Assembly: GCA_963822115.1 (NCBI GenBank)
Contig: CAWGGM010000020.1
Location: forward strand, 62,001-126,000
Length of the DNA: 64,000 bases
Direction: 5' to 3'
Source of the DNA: CAWDXG01 sp963822115
GTDB taxonomy: Bacteria > Myxococcota_A > Polyangia > Polyangiales > Polyangiaceae
Shown: positions 43,443 to 51,792 of the stretch, piece after piece
How the letters are laid out: each line of letters starts with the position of its first letter
Numbering within the stretch: position 1 is the first letter of the stretch
Notes under the pieces: generated by a model
The model's database searches: none
The model's input: the letters and a program-made list of their open reading frames with translations, nothing else
What the model was told of the DNA's origin: nothing
Made by a program: the position numbers and the translations under genes

Positions 43443-46217
43443 ATGCTTAGGTGGTCCACCGCTATCCTTGTTACGGCGTGGATGTCGCTCCTCGTCGGCT
43501 GCGCTTCCAGTGGTAACAACGTCGGCAATTCGAGCGGCGGCGGCTCGAACCAATCGGACGCTGGTCCCGACACCAGCGTCCAGAACGACGGCGGCAATTT
43601 CACCGACGCCAGCTTTGGCGACGGGAACATCGGCAACGACGGCGGCAGCAAGTCGTGTCCGTCGACCTGCCAGGATCTGGGGGCCAACTGCGGCCCGGTC
43701 ACCGACACCAAGTGCGGCGGCATCGTCCAGTGCGGCACCTGCCCGAGCGGTCAGGCGTGCGGCGCCGGTGGCCCGAACAAGTGCGGCACCGGAAGCACCG
43801 GTGACGGCGGCACCTGCACGCCGAAGACCTGCGCGGACCTCGGTGTCAACTGCGGCAAGGTGCTCGACGGCTGCGGCACGTTGATCGATTGCGGCAGCTG
43901 CCCGAGCGGTCAGGGCTGTGGCGTTGGCGGTCAGGCGAACGTGTGCGGCAACATCACTCCCGATGGCGGCACCTGCACGCCGAAGACCTGCGCGCAGCAG
44001 AACATCAATTGCGGTCCGGCGGGCGACGGCTGCGGCGGCACGCTGAGTTGCGGGACCTGTTCGTCGGGCCAGACGTGCGGTGGCGGCGGTACCCCGGGCC
44101 AGTGCGGCAAGCCTGCCTGCATCCCGCTCACCTGCGCCTCGCAGAAGATCAGTTGCGGTCCGGCGGGCGACGGCTGCGGCGGTACGCTCAACTGCGGATC
44201 CTGCAGCCTTCCGCAGACCTGCGGCGGCGGTAGCACGCCGGGCCAATGCGGCTGCTCCGGAGTCTGCGCGCAGATCCCGACCTGCGGCTCGGGCAAGACC
44301 ACCACTCTCAGCGGCAAGGTGCTCGACCCGGCCGGGGTCAATCCGCTCTACAACGTGCTGGTCTACATCCCGAACAACCCGAGCGATCCGAACCTGAAGT
44401 CGTTCCCGGTCGGACCGACCTGCGACGTGTGCGGAGCGACCGCAGCGGGCGACCCGCTGGTGACCACACACACGGCGACCGACGGCACGTTCACGCTATC
44501 CGGCGTACCGGTCGGCAGCAGCATCCCGGTCGTGATCCAGCTCGGTCGCTGGCGGCGTATGTTCAACGTGAACATCTCCAACTCGTGTGGGGCCAACACC
44601 GTCAGCGGCGGACAGCTGCTCATGCCCAGGAACAAGAGCGAGGGCAACATTCCGCTCACCGCCATTGTCACCGGCGACGCCGACGCGATGGAGTGCGTGT
44701 TCAAGAAGATGGGCATCGACCAGGCCGAGTTCACCAATCCCTCGGGCGCTGGGCGCATCCACATCTACCAGGGCGACGTGGGCGGCACCTTCAACATCCC
44801 GATCGGCTACCTTGCGCCCACCGACCGCGGCTTCACCAACTGCAACATCGACCCGTTCTTCGGCGGCGGCACATGCCAGTACCACGGCGGCGGAGCACGT
44901 ATCGATTCGTCGACGCCGTCGGAGACTGCGCTGTTCCAGTCCACGACCATGAACAACTACGACATGGTCATCATGTCGTGCCAGGGTGCTGCGCCCTTCA
45001 GCAACAGCTCCGGCACCATCACGGACCCGAGCCTCTCGCAGTACTCGAAGCTCGTGAGTTACACGAATACGGGCGGTCGCATGTTTGCGACGCACTTCTC
45101 GTACACGTATCTCACGCAGGGCGGCAGCTCGAATCCCTTCTACGGCACAGCGAACTGGGATCTTGGCAGGGATCTGTTCACGTCGGCGACTGCTGTCATC
45201 GACACCAACACGTCCGACAATCCCAAGGGTCCGGACTTCGCCAAGTGGATGCAGACCGTCGGTGCGCTCAGCTCCAACAACCCGCCGAGCTTCACGGTCG
45301 GCGAGCCGCGTTGGGACGTCGACAGCGTCATTCCGCCGAGCCAGCAGTGGATGACCTGGAAGAATCCGCAGGGCGGACAGTCGACCAGCAAGAACCAGAG
45401 CCACACGCTGCACTACACGTTCAACACGCCGATCGGCGCGCAGAGCAGCAAGCAGTGTGGGCGTGGCCTGTTCAGTGACTTCCACGTGGTTCTCACCACC
45501 AGTGGCAGCACCACGGGTACCTATAACCAGACCTTCCCGACCGAGTGCGACTCCGGGCCGATGACGGCGCAGGAGAAGGCGCTCGAGTTCATGATCTTCG
45601 ACCTCGGCTCCTGCGTGCAGCCGTACACTCCGCTCTGCACGCCGACGACCTGCGCAGCGCAGAACATCAAGTGCGGCCCGGCAGGTGACGGCTGCGGCGG
45701 CCTGCTGGATTGCGGCACCTGCCCGAGCGGCCAGACCTGTGGCGGCGGCGGCGTGCCGGGCCAGTGCGGTGGCGGGTGCACGCCGCAGACCTGCGCGCAG
45801 CAGAACATCGGCTGCGGTCCTGCGGGCGATGGCTGCGGGGGCTCGCTCGACTGCGGCACCTGCCCGAGCGGTCAGACCTGTGGCGGCGGCGGTGTGCCGG
45901 GCCAGTGCGGTGCGCCCGATGGTGGCACCTGCACAGCGCAGACCTGCGCGCAGCAGAACATCGGCTGCGGTCCTGCGGGCGATGGCTGCGGGGGCTCGCT
46001 CGACTGCGGCACCTGCCCGAGCGGTCAGACCTGCGGCGGCGGAGGCACGCCCGGCCAGTGCGGTACGCCGGCCTGCACACCGCAGACCTGCGCGGGGCAG
46101 AACATCGACTGTGGTCCCGCGGGCGACGGCTGCGGTGGGACGCTCGACTGCGGCAACTGTCCCACCGGGCAGGTCTGCGGCCTGAACAGCCCGGGCAAGT
46201 GCGGCTCGGTCAACTAG
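43443..46217 (+). CDS. Large lipoprotein: central domain flanked by two sets of four Cys-rich repeats
   Basis: 924 aa from ATG 43443; lipobox LLVGCAS at about residue 20. N-terminal repeats (about residues 60-275) and C-terminal repeats (about 725-920) share a unit of about 43 residues with core CA.QNI.CGPAGDGCGG, then CGTCPSGQTCGGGG.PGQCG. Between them lies a carboxypeptidase-regulatory-like domain (LSGKVLDPAGVNPLYNVLVY) and a large domain of about 400 residues including MVIMSCQGAAPF and YTNTGGRMFATHFSYTYL, which resembles a glutamine-amidotransferase/ThuA-like fold without certainty. Probably a surface protein. The symmetry of the two Cys-rich arrays is striking. It is convergent with the lipoprotein at 46291. 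Confidence 0.85.
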   Translation: MLRWSTAILVTAWMSLLVGCASSGNNVGNSSGGGSNQSDAGPDTSVQNDGGNFTDASFGDGNIGNDGGSKSCPSTCQDLGANCGPVTDTKCGGIVQCGTCPSGQACGAGGPNKCGTGSTGDGGTCTPKTCADLGVNCGKVLDGCGTLIDCGSCPSGQGCGVGGQANVCGNITPDGGTCTPKTCAQQNINCGPAGDGCGGTLSCGTCSSGQTCGGGGTPGQCGKPACIPLTCASQKISCGPAGDGCGGTLNCGSCSLPQTCGGGSTPGQCGCSGVCAQIPTCGSGKTTTLSGKVLDPAGVNPLYNVLVYIPNNPSDPNLKSFPVGPTCDVCGATAAGDPLVTTHTATDGTFTLSGVPVGSSIPVVIQLGRWRRMFNVNISNSCGANTVSGGQLLMPRNKSEGNIPLTAIVTGDADAMECVFKKMGIDQAEFTNPSGAGRIHIYQGDVGGTFNIPIGYLAPTDRGFTNCNIDPFFGGGTCQYHGGGARIDSSTPSETALFQSTTMNNYDMVIMSCQGAAPFSNSSGTITDPSLSQYSKLVSYTNTGGRMFATHFSYTYLTQGGSSNPFYGTANWDLGRDLFTSATAVIDTNTSDNPKGPDFAKWMQTVGALSSNNPPSFTVGEPRWDVDSVIPPSQQWMTWKNPQGGQSTSKNQSHTLHYTFNTPIGAQSSKQCGRGLFSDFHVVLTTSGSTTGTYNQTFPTECDSGPMTAQEKALEFMIFDLGSCVQPYTPLCTPTTCAAQNIKCGPAGDGCGGLLDCGTCPSGQTCGGGGVPGQCGGGCTPQTCAQQNIGCGPAGDGCGGSLDCGTCPSGQTCGGGGVPGQCGAPDGGTCTAQTCAQQNIGCGPAGDGCGGSLDCGTCPSGQTCGGGGTPGQCGTPACTPQTCAGQNIDCGPAGDGCGGTLDCGNCPTGQVCGLNSPGKCGSVN

Positions 46218-46240
46218 GTTCGTCGCCGGACAAAATAGAA

Positions 46241-46268
46241 CGCGCCCGGCGTCGGAACGCCGGGCGCG
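46241..46268. terminator. Bidirectional hairpin terminator
   Basis: A perfect 12-bp stem CGCGCCCGGCGT / ACGCCGGGCGCG with loop CGGA lies between the convergent genes 43443-46217 and 46291-47001. On the plus side GTTTC follows; on the minus side the sequence after the stem is TTCTATTTTGTC, a better U-rich tail. Confidence 0.8.
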
Positions 46269-46290
46269 GTTTCAAACGGGAAGAGCCGGG

Positions 46291-47001
46291 CTAGATGCCG
46301 GCGTCCGACCCGCTTGACGCACTCACACAGGTCATCGTGCCCTGGCAGTTCGGTCCGTTTGCTTCGTCGCAGGTCTCGCCGAGCGCCTGGGTATTACCCG
46401 ATGGGAAGCAGCTGAGGCCCTGATTGCCGCTGGAATCCAGCCCGATGTCGCACGCTGCGCCAGAGGCACCGTCGCAGCCCGCGTTGGTGACGGGGTTGCA
46501 GTCCACCGTAGCGAGGCCGCCGGCCTTGACGCAGCCGCTCGGCAGAGTGGAGCCCGCGCCAGCCGCGCCGGCGCTGCCTGCTGCGCCAGCGCTGCCAGCC
46601 GCTCCGGCGCTGCCGCCGGTGCCGGCGCTGCCGTAGGTGTCGCAGACGCCCAACGTGCCGATTTTCGTCGCATCGATTGCCACGCATGTCCCGCCGTTGC
46701 AGTCGCTGTCCGAACAGCAGAAGTGCTTGCAGGTGCCCGCACTCGAGCCGCCGGCGCCGCCGTTGCCCATGCCGCCCGTACCAGCGGTGCCGGTGCCGCC
46801 CGTACCAGCGGTGCCGGTGCCGCCCGTACCAGCGGTGCCGGTGCCGCCCGTACCACCGGTGCCGGTGCCACCGCTTCCGGCGATTCCGCCGCCACTACCA
46901 CCCGTGCCGCTGCCGCCGTTCGTGCTGCTGGTGCTGCACGCGGTGCCGATGCCCACGATGCTGAGGGTGATGACCCCAAGAAAAAGCGCCTTCTTGATCA
47001 T
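46291..47001 (-). CDS. Gly/Thr-rich-linker lipoprotein with Cys-rich domains
   Basis: 236 aa from ATG 47001, with AAGGAG 8 nt upstream. Lipobox GTACST at about residue 22. A Gly/Thr/Ser linker made of GTGGTGTA-like units, encoded by 24-bp tandem repeats, runs to about residue 85. A small Cys cluster follows (CKHFCCSDSDC, GTCVAID, GVCDTYG), then an Ala/Gly linker and a second Cys domain (GCVKAGG, VDCNPVTNAGCDG, ACDIG, SCFPSG, TCDEANGPNCQGTMTC). Two small disulfide domains separated by flexible linkers suggest a surface stalk. Function unknown. Confidence 0.78.
   Translation of the reverse strand: MIKKALFLGVITLSIVGIGTACSTSSTNGGSGTGGSGGGIAGSGGTGTGGTGGTGTAGTGGTGTAGTGGTGTAGTGGMGNGGAGGSSAGTCKHFCCSDSDCNGGTCVAIDATKIGTLGVCDTYGSAGTGGSAGAAGSAGAAGSAGAAGAGSTLPSGCVKAGGLATVDCNPVTNAGCDGASGAACDIGLDSSGNQGLSCFPSGNTQALGETCDEANGPNCQGTMTCVSASSGSDAGI
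46765..46870 (-). repeat. 24-bp tandem coding repeats (Gly/Thr linker)
   Basis: About four copies of a 24-bp unit (accagcggtgccggtgccgc with 4 more bases) encode the GTGGTGTA-type linker of the lipoprotein at 46291-47001. Copy number is likely variable. Confidence 0.75.
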
Positions 47002-47199
47002 GCGAAACTCTCCTTCCGAGCGCTGAGGAACCCGCGCAGCGGGCACAAGGAAGTGCCGCTTCCGGTCGCCAGCAGAAGTCGCGCTCTTAACAGGGTAGGG
47101 AATTGTAGGCAATCGGCAGCGGCAAGGGCGTCCGACCACGGCGTGTTGCGACATGCAAGCAGCCGTATTTCGAAGGTTTTGCATCGCTTCCAGCTCGGA

Positions 47200-47205
47200 T
47201 AGGCT
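47200..47205 (+). promoter_or_regulatory. TAGGCT -10-like element, leaderless spacing
   Basis: TAGGCT ends 6 nt before GTG 47212, supporting that GTG as the start of the small membrane-anchored protein. Confidence 0.45.
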
Positions 47206-47211
47206 CCGGCC

Positions 47212-47727
47212 GTGGAAGACGAGCTGGAGGCGCGACCGCGCATGGCTTCGCGGCGCGCGATTGTGATGAGCGTCCTGGCGGGGTTGACCCTGGCGTTCGC
47301 TTTCGTGGGGCTCAGCTACCTGGAAAACCACTACAGCTCACACGTGCGCGGCACGCTCAGCGCGCACGGGGGTGCGCTCGGCCATTTCACACTCGTGCCC
47401 AACTACTGCAGCTCGGGCATCGGCGCGGGCTACTTCGGAGTGCAGCTGATGCGGCGCGACGAGAAGTGGCACTGGTACCTTGCCGGCACCGAATACAAAC
47501 GCCCCATCGTGCGTGTGATGAAAGACCCGGCTCGAGGTCCGCTAGTGAGCGTCGCACTGCCCGGCAAGGCGAAGCCTGTCGTGATCGACGGTTCGCACTG
47601 TCGCCGCTTCAACGTCGTGGTCGAGCATCCGCCCGGCAGGAGCGCGAGTGCACGCGTCATCCAGGGCTCGCTGGACCTCGACTGCGACACGCTGTCGGGC
47701 AGCGCACGTTTCCCCGGGTGCTACTGA
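47212..47727 (+). CDS. Membrane-anchored hypothetical protein
   Basis: 171 aa from GTG 47212. A short cytoplasmic end (EDELEARPRMASRR) precedes one membrane helix (about 16-40, IVMSVLAGLTLAFAFVGLSYL) and a periplasmic domain of about 130 residues. That domain holds four Cys (NYCSSG, SHCRRF, LDCDTL, PGCY at the very end) that could form two disulfides. No family recognised. It lies 43 bp upstream of the membrane hydroxylase gene, which has its own TATGCT element. Confidence 0.68.
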   Translation: MEDELEARPRMASRRAIVMSVLAGLTLAFAFVGLSYLENHYSSHVRGTLSAHGGALGHFTLVPNYCSSGIGAGYFGVQLMRRDEKWHWYLAGTEYKRPIVRVMKDPARGPLVSVALPGKAKPVVIDGSHCRRFNVVVEHPPGRSASARVIQGSLDLDCDTLSGSARFPGCY

Positions 47728-47770
47728 CGGGCGGCCGGGTCCAGGCCCGGTGCTATGCTCCCGCGCGAGC

Positions 47771-49030
47771 ATGGACGAGAAGTACATCGCCCTGGCCGTT
47801 CCGTTCTTCTTCTTGATGATCGGGCTCGAGCTCCTGGTGCAGTGGCGGCGCGGCGATGCCGGCTACAACTTCCAGGATTCGATCACCAACCTGTCATGCG
47901 GGATAGGCCAGCAGGTGCTCGAGCCGTTTTTCAAGGCCGCTGGGCTCGTGGGCTACGTGCTGCTTTACGAGCACGCGCGGCTCTTCAGCGTCTCCAGCCA
48001 TTCGGCCTGGGCGTGGGTGGCGCTGCTGTTCGGCGTGGATTTGTTCTACTACGTGTTCCACCGCGCCAGTCATCGCATCAACGTGTTCTGGGCGGCGCAT
48101 GTCGTGCACCACCAGAGCGAGGAGTACAATCTCTCCGTCGCCCTCAGGCAGAGTTGGATCGAGACGCTGATGGCGCCGCTGTTCTACCTGCCGCTCGCGG
48201 TGCTGGGCTTCCCGCCGCTCATGTTCGTCGGCATGAGCACGTTGAACACGCTCTACCAGTTCTGGATCCACACGCGCGCCGTCGCCGCGCTGGGTCCGCT
48301 GGAGTGGGTGCTCAACACGCCGTCGCATCACCGGGTGCACCACGGCATCAATCCGGAATACGTCGACAGGAACTACGCCGGCATCTTCATCATCTGGGAT
48401 CGGTTGTTCGGTACCTTCCAGCAAGAAGAAGACGAGCCGGTGTACGGCACGGTCAAACCGCTGGCGAGCTTCAACCCGCTGTGGGCCAACCTCCAGTACT
48501 GGGTGGAAATGGCCTCGGTAGCGCGTCGCAGCCGGCGCTTGGTCGATCGGCTCAAGGTCTGGTTCATGCCGCCCGAGTGGCGCCCGGCGGAGCTGGGAGG
48601 CCCGGTGACGGTCCCCGAGGCAAGCCGCGAGACGCAGCACAAGTACCGGCTCGGGATCTCGCGCGCCCTTTCTGCGTATGTGGCCGTCCACTTCGTGATC
48701 GTTACCGTCGCGACCACCGTGTTCCTGTGGATTGCGGCGCACGCACCGCCCCAGGTGCTGGCGCTGCTTGCCGGGCTGATCCTCGCTACGGTGATTGCCT
48801 GGGGAGGCCTGTTCGAGAGCCGGCGCTGGGCAGTGCCCCTGGAGCTCGCGCGCCTCGCGCTGGTCGTGGCCGCTCTGGCGTGGTTGTGGCGCGATTCGCC
48901 TGCGGTGTTCCCGGTCGCGGGCGCGGCGGTTGCCGGCGCCGTCGTTTCCGGAGCTTGGCTGCTCTGGCTACGTCAGGAAATGCGGCCGGCTGTCGCCGAC
49001 AACACTGCAGGCATCGTGCGCACCTCTTGA
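47771..49030 (+). CDS. Sterol desaturase/fatty-acid hydroxylase superfamily, alkylglycerol-monooxygenase-like
   Basis: 419 aa with several membrane helices (about 5-23, 55-75, 80-98, 140-170, and three or four in the C-terminal 120 residues). The eight-His di-iron signature is complete: HRASH, HVVHH and HHRVHH. The surrounding WAAHVVHHQSEEYNLSVALR matches alkylglycerol monooxygenase (TMEM195-type) more closely than sterol desaturases, and the length also fits. Such enzymes use O2 and a reductant to hydroxylate lipid carbons, for example next to an ether bond. Myxobacteria make ether lipids, so an ether-lipid substrate is plausible but unproven. Confidence 0.88.
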   Translation: MDEKYIALAVPFFFLMIGLELLVQWRRGDAGYNFQDSITNLSCGIGQQVLEPFFKAAGLVGYVLLYEHARLFSVSSHSAWAWVALLFGVDLFYYVFHRASHRINVFWAAHVVHHQSEEYNLSVALRQSWIETLMAPLFYLPLAVLGFPPLMFVGMSTLNTLYQFWIHTRAVAALGPLEWVLNTPSHHRVHHGINPEYVDRNYAGIFIIWDRLFGTFQQEEDEPVYGTVKPLASFNPLWANLQYWVEMASVARRSRRLVDRLKVWFMPPEWRPAELGGPVTVPEASRETQHKYRLGISRALSAYVAVHFVIVTVATTVFLWIAAHAPPQVLALLAGLILATVIAWGGLFESRRWAVPLELARLALVVAALAWLWRDSPAVFPVAGAAVAGAVVSGAWLLWLRQEMRPAVADNTAGIVRTS

Positions 49031-49045
49031 TTGCCAGCGTTCCGC

Positions 49046-49067
49046 TCGCGAAGCCCCCGCTTCGCGA
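49046..49067 (+). terminator. Hairpin after the hydroxylase gene
   Basis: A perfect 9-bp stem TCGCGAAGC / GCTTCGCGA with a CCCC loop begins 16 nt after the stop of the hydroxylase gene. No U-run follows, so it could be a terminator or only an RNA-stabilising hairpin. Confidence 0.45.
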
Positions 49068-49094
49068 TGTACGATGGCGCGCGGAGGTCTGAAG

Positions 49095-50264
49095 ATGGCA
49101 AGGCAGAGCCTGATCTGGTCTGTGTGCGCGCTGCTCTCGGTGGCGCTGGTGGGCTGCGGGAGCGGCAACAACGCGACCGGAGGCGGCAGCGGTACGGGCG
49201 GCAGCGCGACCGGCGGCAGCGGAGGCGCTGGTACCGGCGGCAACCCCAATACCAATCCGGATGGCGGTCCTCCCGCCGGCAATCCTGCCGGCGCCTGTCC
49301 TGTGCCGGCGGAAGCACAGGCCGAGGACACGTCCAGCCCCGACCACGTCGTCGGCAATGGCACGCCCGCCAGCTGTACCTCGGCCGCCTTCGTCAGCGCC
49401 GTGGCCAAGGGCGGCATCATCACCTTCAACTGCGGACCGGATCCGGTGAAGATCACCCTCGACGCGACCGCGAAGATCTTCAACGACACCGGTCCGAAGA
49501 TCGTGATCGACGGCGGCGGCAAGGTGACGCTGAGCGGCGCCGGCAAGCGCCGCATCCTGTACATGAACACCTGCGACAAGGCGCAGAAGTGGACATCTTC
49601 GCACTGCCAGAACCAGGACAGCCCCCAGCTGACGGTGCAGAACCTGACGTTCGTGGACGGTAACGCGATCGGGGACACGTCGCCCGACGCGGCCGGCGCC
49701 GGCGGCGCGATCTTCGTGCGCGGTGGGCGCTTCAAGATCGTCAATTGTCGCTTCTTCAACAACAAGTGCCAGACGACCGGTCCCGATGTGGGTGGCGCTG
49801 CGGTGCGCGTCCTGAGCCAGTACAACACGTTGCCCGTCTACGTCGTGAACAGCACCTTCGGCGGCAAGAGCGGCTACGGCAACGAAGGCTCGAACGGCGG
49901 TGGCCTGAGCAGCATCGGCGTGTCGTTTACGGTCATCAACAGCTTGTTCTCGTACAACAACGCCATCGGCAACGGAGCCAATCCGGCCAAGTCGGGCACG
50001 CCCGGCGGCGGCAGCGGCGGCGGCATCTACAACGACGGCAACACCTACACGCTTAGCCTGTGCGGCGTGAAGATGACGAACAACGTCGCCAACGAAGGCG
50101 GCGGTGCCATCTTCTACGTGAGCAACGACGGCAGCGGCTCGATGACCATCAAGGACTCGGAGCTCGAGAACAACCCGAGCAAGGGGTTCGAGACCAAGGG
50201 CTACCCGGGCATCTTCTACAAGTCGAACAACCCGCCGCAGGTCACGAACTCGACGATCAAGTAG
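49095..50264 (+). CDS. Lipoprotein with right-handed parallel beta-helix
   Basis: 389 aa from ATG 49095, with GGAGG 8 nt upstream. Lipobox LVGCGS at about residue 21, then a Gly/Asn linker. The mature protein has short repeated rungs typical of polymorphic outer-membrane/pectate-lyase-like helices: LTVQNLTFVDGNAIGD, GGAIFVRGGRFKIVNCRFFNN, VYVVNSTFGG, GGGIYNDGN and GGGAIFYVSND. Such proteins bind or cleave polysaccharides; no catalytic Asp/Arg set can be assigned. Possibly a surface adhesin or glycan-binding protein. Its stop directly abuts that of the sigma-54 activator. Confidence 0.82.
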   Translation: MARQSLIWSVCALLSVALVGCGSGNNATGGGSGTGGSATGGSGGAGTGGNPNTNPDGGPPAGNPAGACPVPAEAQAEDTSSPDHVVGNGTPASCTSAAFVSAVAKGGIITFNCGPDPVKITLDATAKIFNDTGPKIVIDGGGKVTLSGAGKRRILYMNTCDKAQKWTSSHCQNQDSPQLTVQNLTFVDGNAIGDTSPDAAGAGGAIFVRGGRFKIVNCRFFNNKCQTTGPDVGGAAVRVLSQYNTLPVYVVNSTFGGKSGYGNEGSNGGGLSSIGVSFTVINSLFSYNNAIGNGANPAKSGTPGGGSGGGIYNDGNTYTLSLCGVKMTNNVANEGGGAIFYVSNDGSGSMTIKDSELENNPSKGFETKGYPGIFYKSNNPPQVTNSTIK

Positions 50265-51629
50265 TCAGCTGTCGGTCTGGATGCGCGACGAGCGCTGCCA
50301 GCGGTACAGGGTGGACAGGTCTACGCCCAGAATTTCGGCGGCCTTGGCCTTGTTGCCCCCGGTGCGCGCGAGTACCCAGGCCACATAGCAGGCATTGACC
50401 TGTTTCAGGCTCCACAGCTCTTCCGGGCCCTTGCGCCAGCCCACGGCGACCAGAGGTTCCGGTGCGTCCAGGAAAGCGAGATCCTCGGCGGTGATCGTCT
50501 CGTGCCGGCCCAGCACGACTAGCCGCTCGATAGTGCTCTCGAGCTCGCGGACGTTGCCCGGCCAGGAGTACTCTTCAAGTTTGTGGATCGCGTTGTCGCC
50601 GAGAGCGCGGACCGGCGACGGCGGCGTCCGGCGGATGGCGCTCTCGAGGAATGCCTCCGCGAGCGGGCGCACGTCCTCATGGCGCTCGCGGAGGGGCGGC
50701 ACCAACAGTGGCAGCACGTTCAGCCGATAATGCAGATCTTCGCGAAAACGCCCTTGTTGCACCAGCGCGTCGAGATCGCAGTGCGTGGCAGCAACGACCC
50801 GCACGTCCACCTGTCGCGTGCGATCGCTGCCGACCGCGCGCGCCTCGCTGAACGACAGTACGCGCAGCAGCTTCGCCTGCAGTCCGAGCGGCATATCGCC
50901 GATCTCGTCGAGCAGCAGCGTGCCGCCTTCGGCTTCGGCGAGCAGCCCCTTGCGCGCCTGCGTGGCGCCGGTGAACGCCCCGCGCACATGACCGAAGAGC
51001 TCGCTCTCGAGCAACTGCTCGGGGATGGCCGACGTGTTGACGGCCACGAAGGGCCGGTTGTGCCGCGGGCTGCGGGCGTGGATGGCACGCGCCACGCGCT
51101 CCTTGCCGGTTCCGCTCTCGCCCAGGATCAGCACGGGCGCGTTGGACGCCGCGACCAGAGCGACCGTCTCGCCCAGCGCACGCATGGCCGGGCTCTCCTG
51201 GACGATGTCGGAAAAGCCATCGAGCGGCTCGTGCGCGGAGGGGGAAACGCGTGGGGCAGAATGTTGCGCGTCGATGGCCTGGATCACCAACGTGCGGAGC
51301 TCGGCTGCGTCGTACGGCTCGCGGACGTAGTGGAACGCGCCGTGCTTCGTGGCTTCGACGGCCTCCGCAATCGAGCCTTCTTCGCCTGCGACGATTGCGG
51401 GGACCTCGGGATGGACCCTCCTCAGCCGGTCGAGAAGCTCGAAGCGGGCCATGCCGTGCGTGCGTGCCGGGCAGATGACCACGTCACACGGTAGTCGCTT
51501 GATCGTCTCGAGCGCGTGGCTGCCGTCCCCCACCAGCTCGTAGGCGTAGCCGTCCTGCGCCAGGCCCGCGGCCAGCGCATGTGCGGCGTTGAAGCCGTCT
51601 TCGACGATCAGCACACGAACGTTGTGCAT
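50265..51629 (-). CDS. Sigma-54 enhancer-binding protein with degenerate receiver domain
   Basis: 454 aa. An N-terminal receiver-like domain (1-120) keeps the acidic pocket (IVEDG), but the phosphoacceptor Asp is replaced by Pro54 (VVICPARTHGM) and the conserved Lys by Glu104 (VREPYD), so ordinary phosphorylation is unlikely. The AAA+ domain (about 140-375) is intact: Walker A GESGTGKE (170-177), the sigma-54 contact loop GAFTGA (217-222) and Walker B GGTLLLDEIGD. A Fis-type helix-turn-helix ends the protein (NKAKAAEILGVDLSTLYRWQ). It should activate sigma-54 promoters by ATP hydrolysis. It lies downstream of the PilZ and GH44 genes on the same strand, 163 bp after the latter. Confidence 0.92.
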   Translation of the reverse strand: MHNVRVLIVEDGFNAAHALAAGLAQDGYAYELVGDGSHALETIKRLPCDVVICPARTHGMARFELLDRLRRVHPEVPAIVAGEEGSIAEAVEATKHGAFHYVREPYDAAELRTLVIQAIDAQHSAPRVSPSAHEPLDGFSDIVQESPAMRALGETVALVAASNAPVLILGESGTGKERVARAIHARSPRHNRPFVAVNTSAIPEQLLESELFGHVRGAFTGATQARKGLLAEAEGGTLLLDEIGDMPLGLQAKLLRVLSFSEARAVGSDRTRQVDVRVVAATHCDLDALVQQGRFREDLHYRLNVLPLLVPPLRERHEDVRPLAEAFLESAIRRTPPSPVRALGDNAIHKLEEYSWPGNVRELESTIERLVVLGRHETITAEDLAFLDAPEPLVAVGWRKGPEELWSLKQVNACYVAWVLARTGGNKAKAAEILGVDLSTLYRWQRSSRIQTDS

Positions 51630-51792
51630 CTAGTTGCACCCCCCCCCTTACGAACAGCTAGGCAACTTGCCTCACAAGTTGTGTCCTGCCGCAGCTTGCG
51701 AAAGAGGGGACGCAAACTTTTCGCCTTCCAGGCGACCGTTGGGGAACGCCGGTACTGGCCCTTCGAGCGGGCGGGTGCGCGCAGCCATTCCC

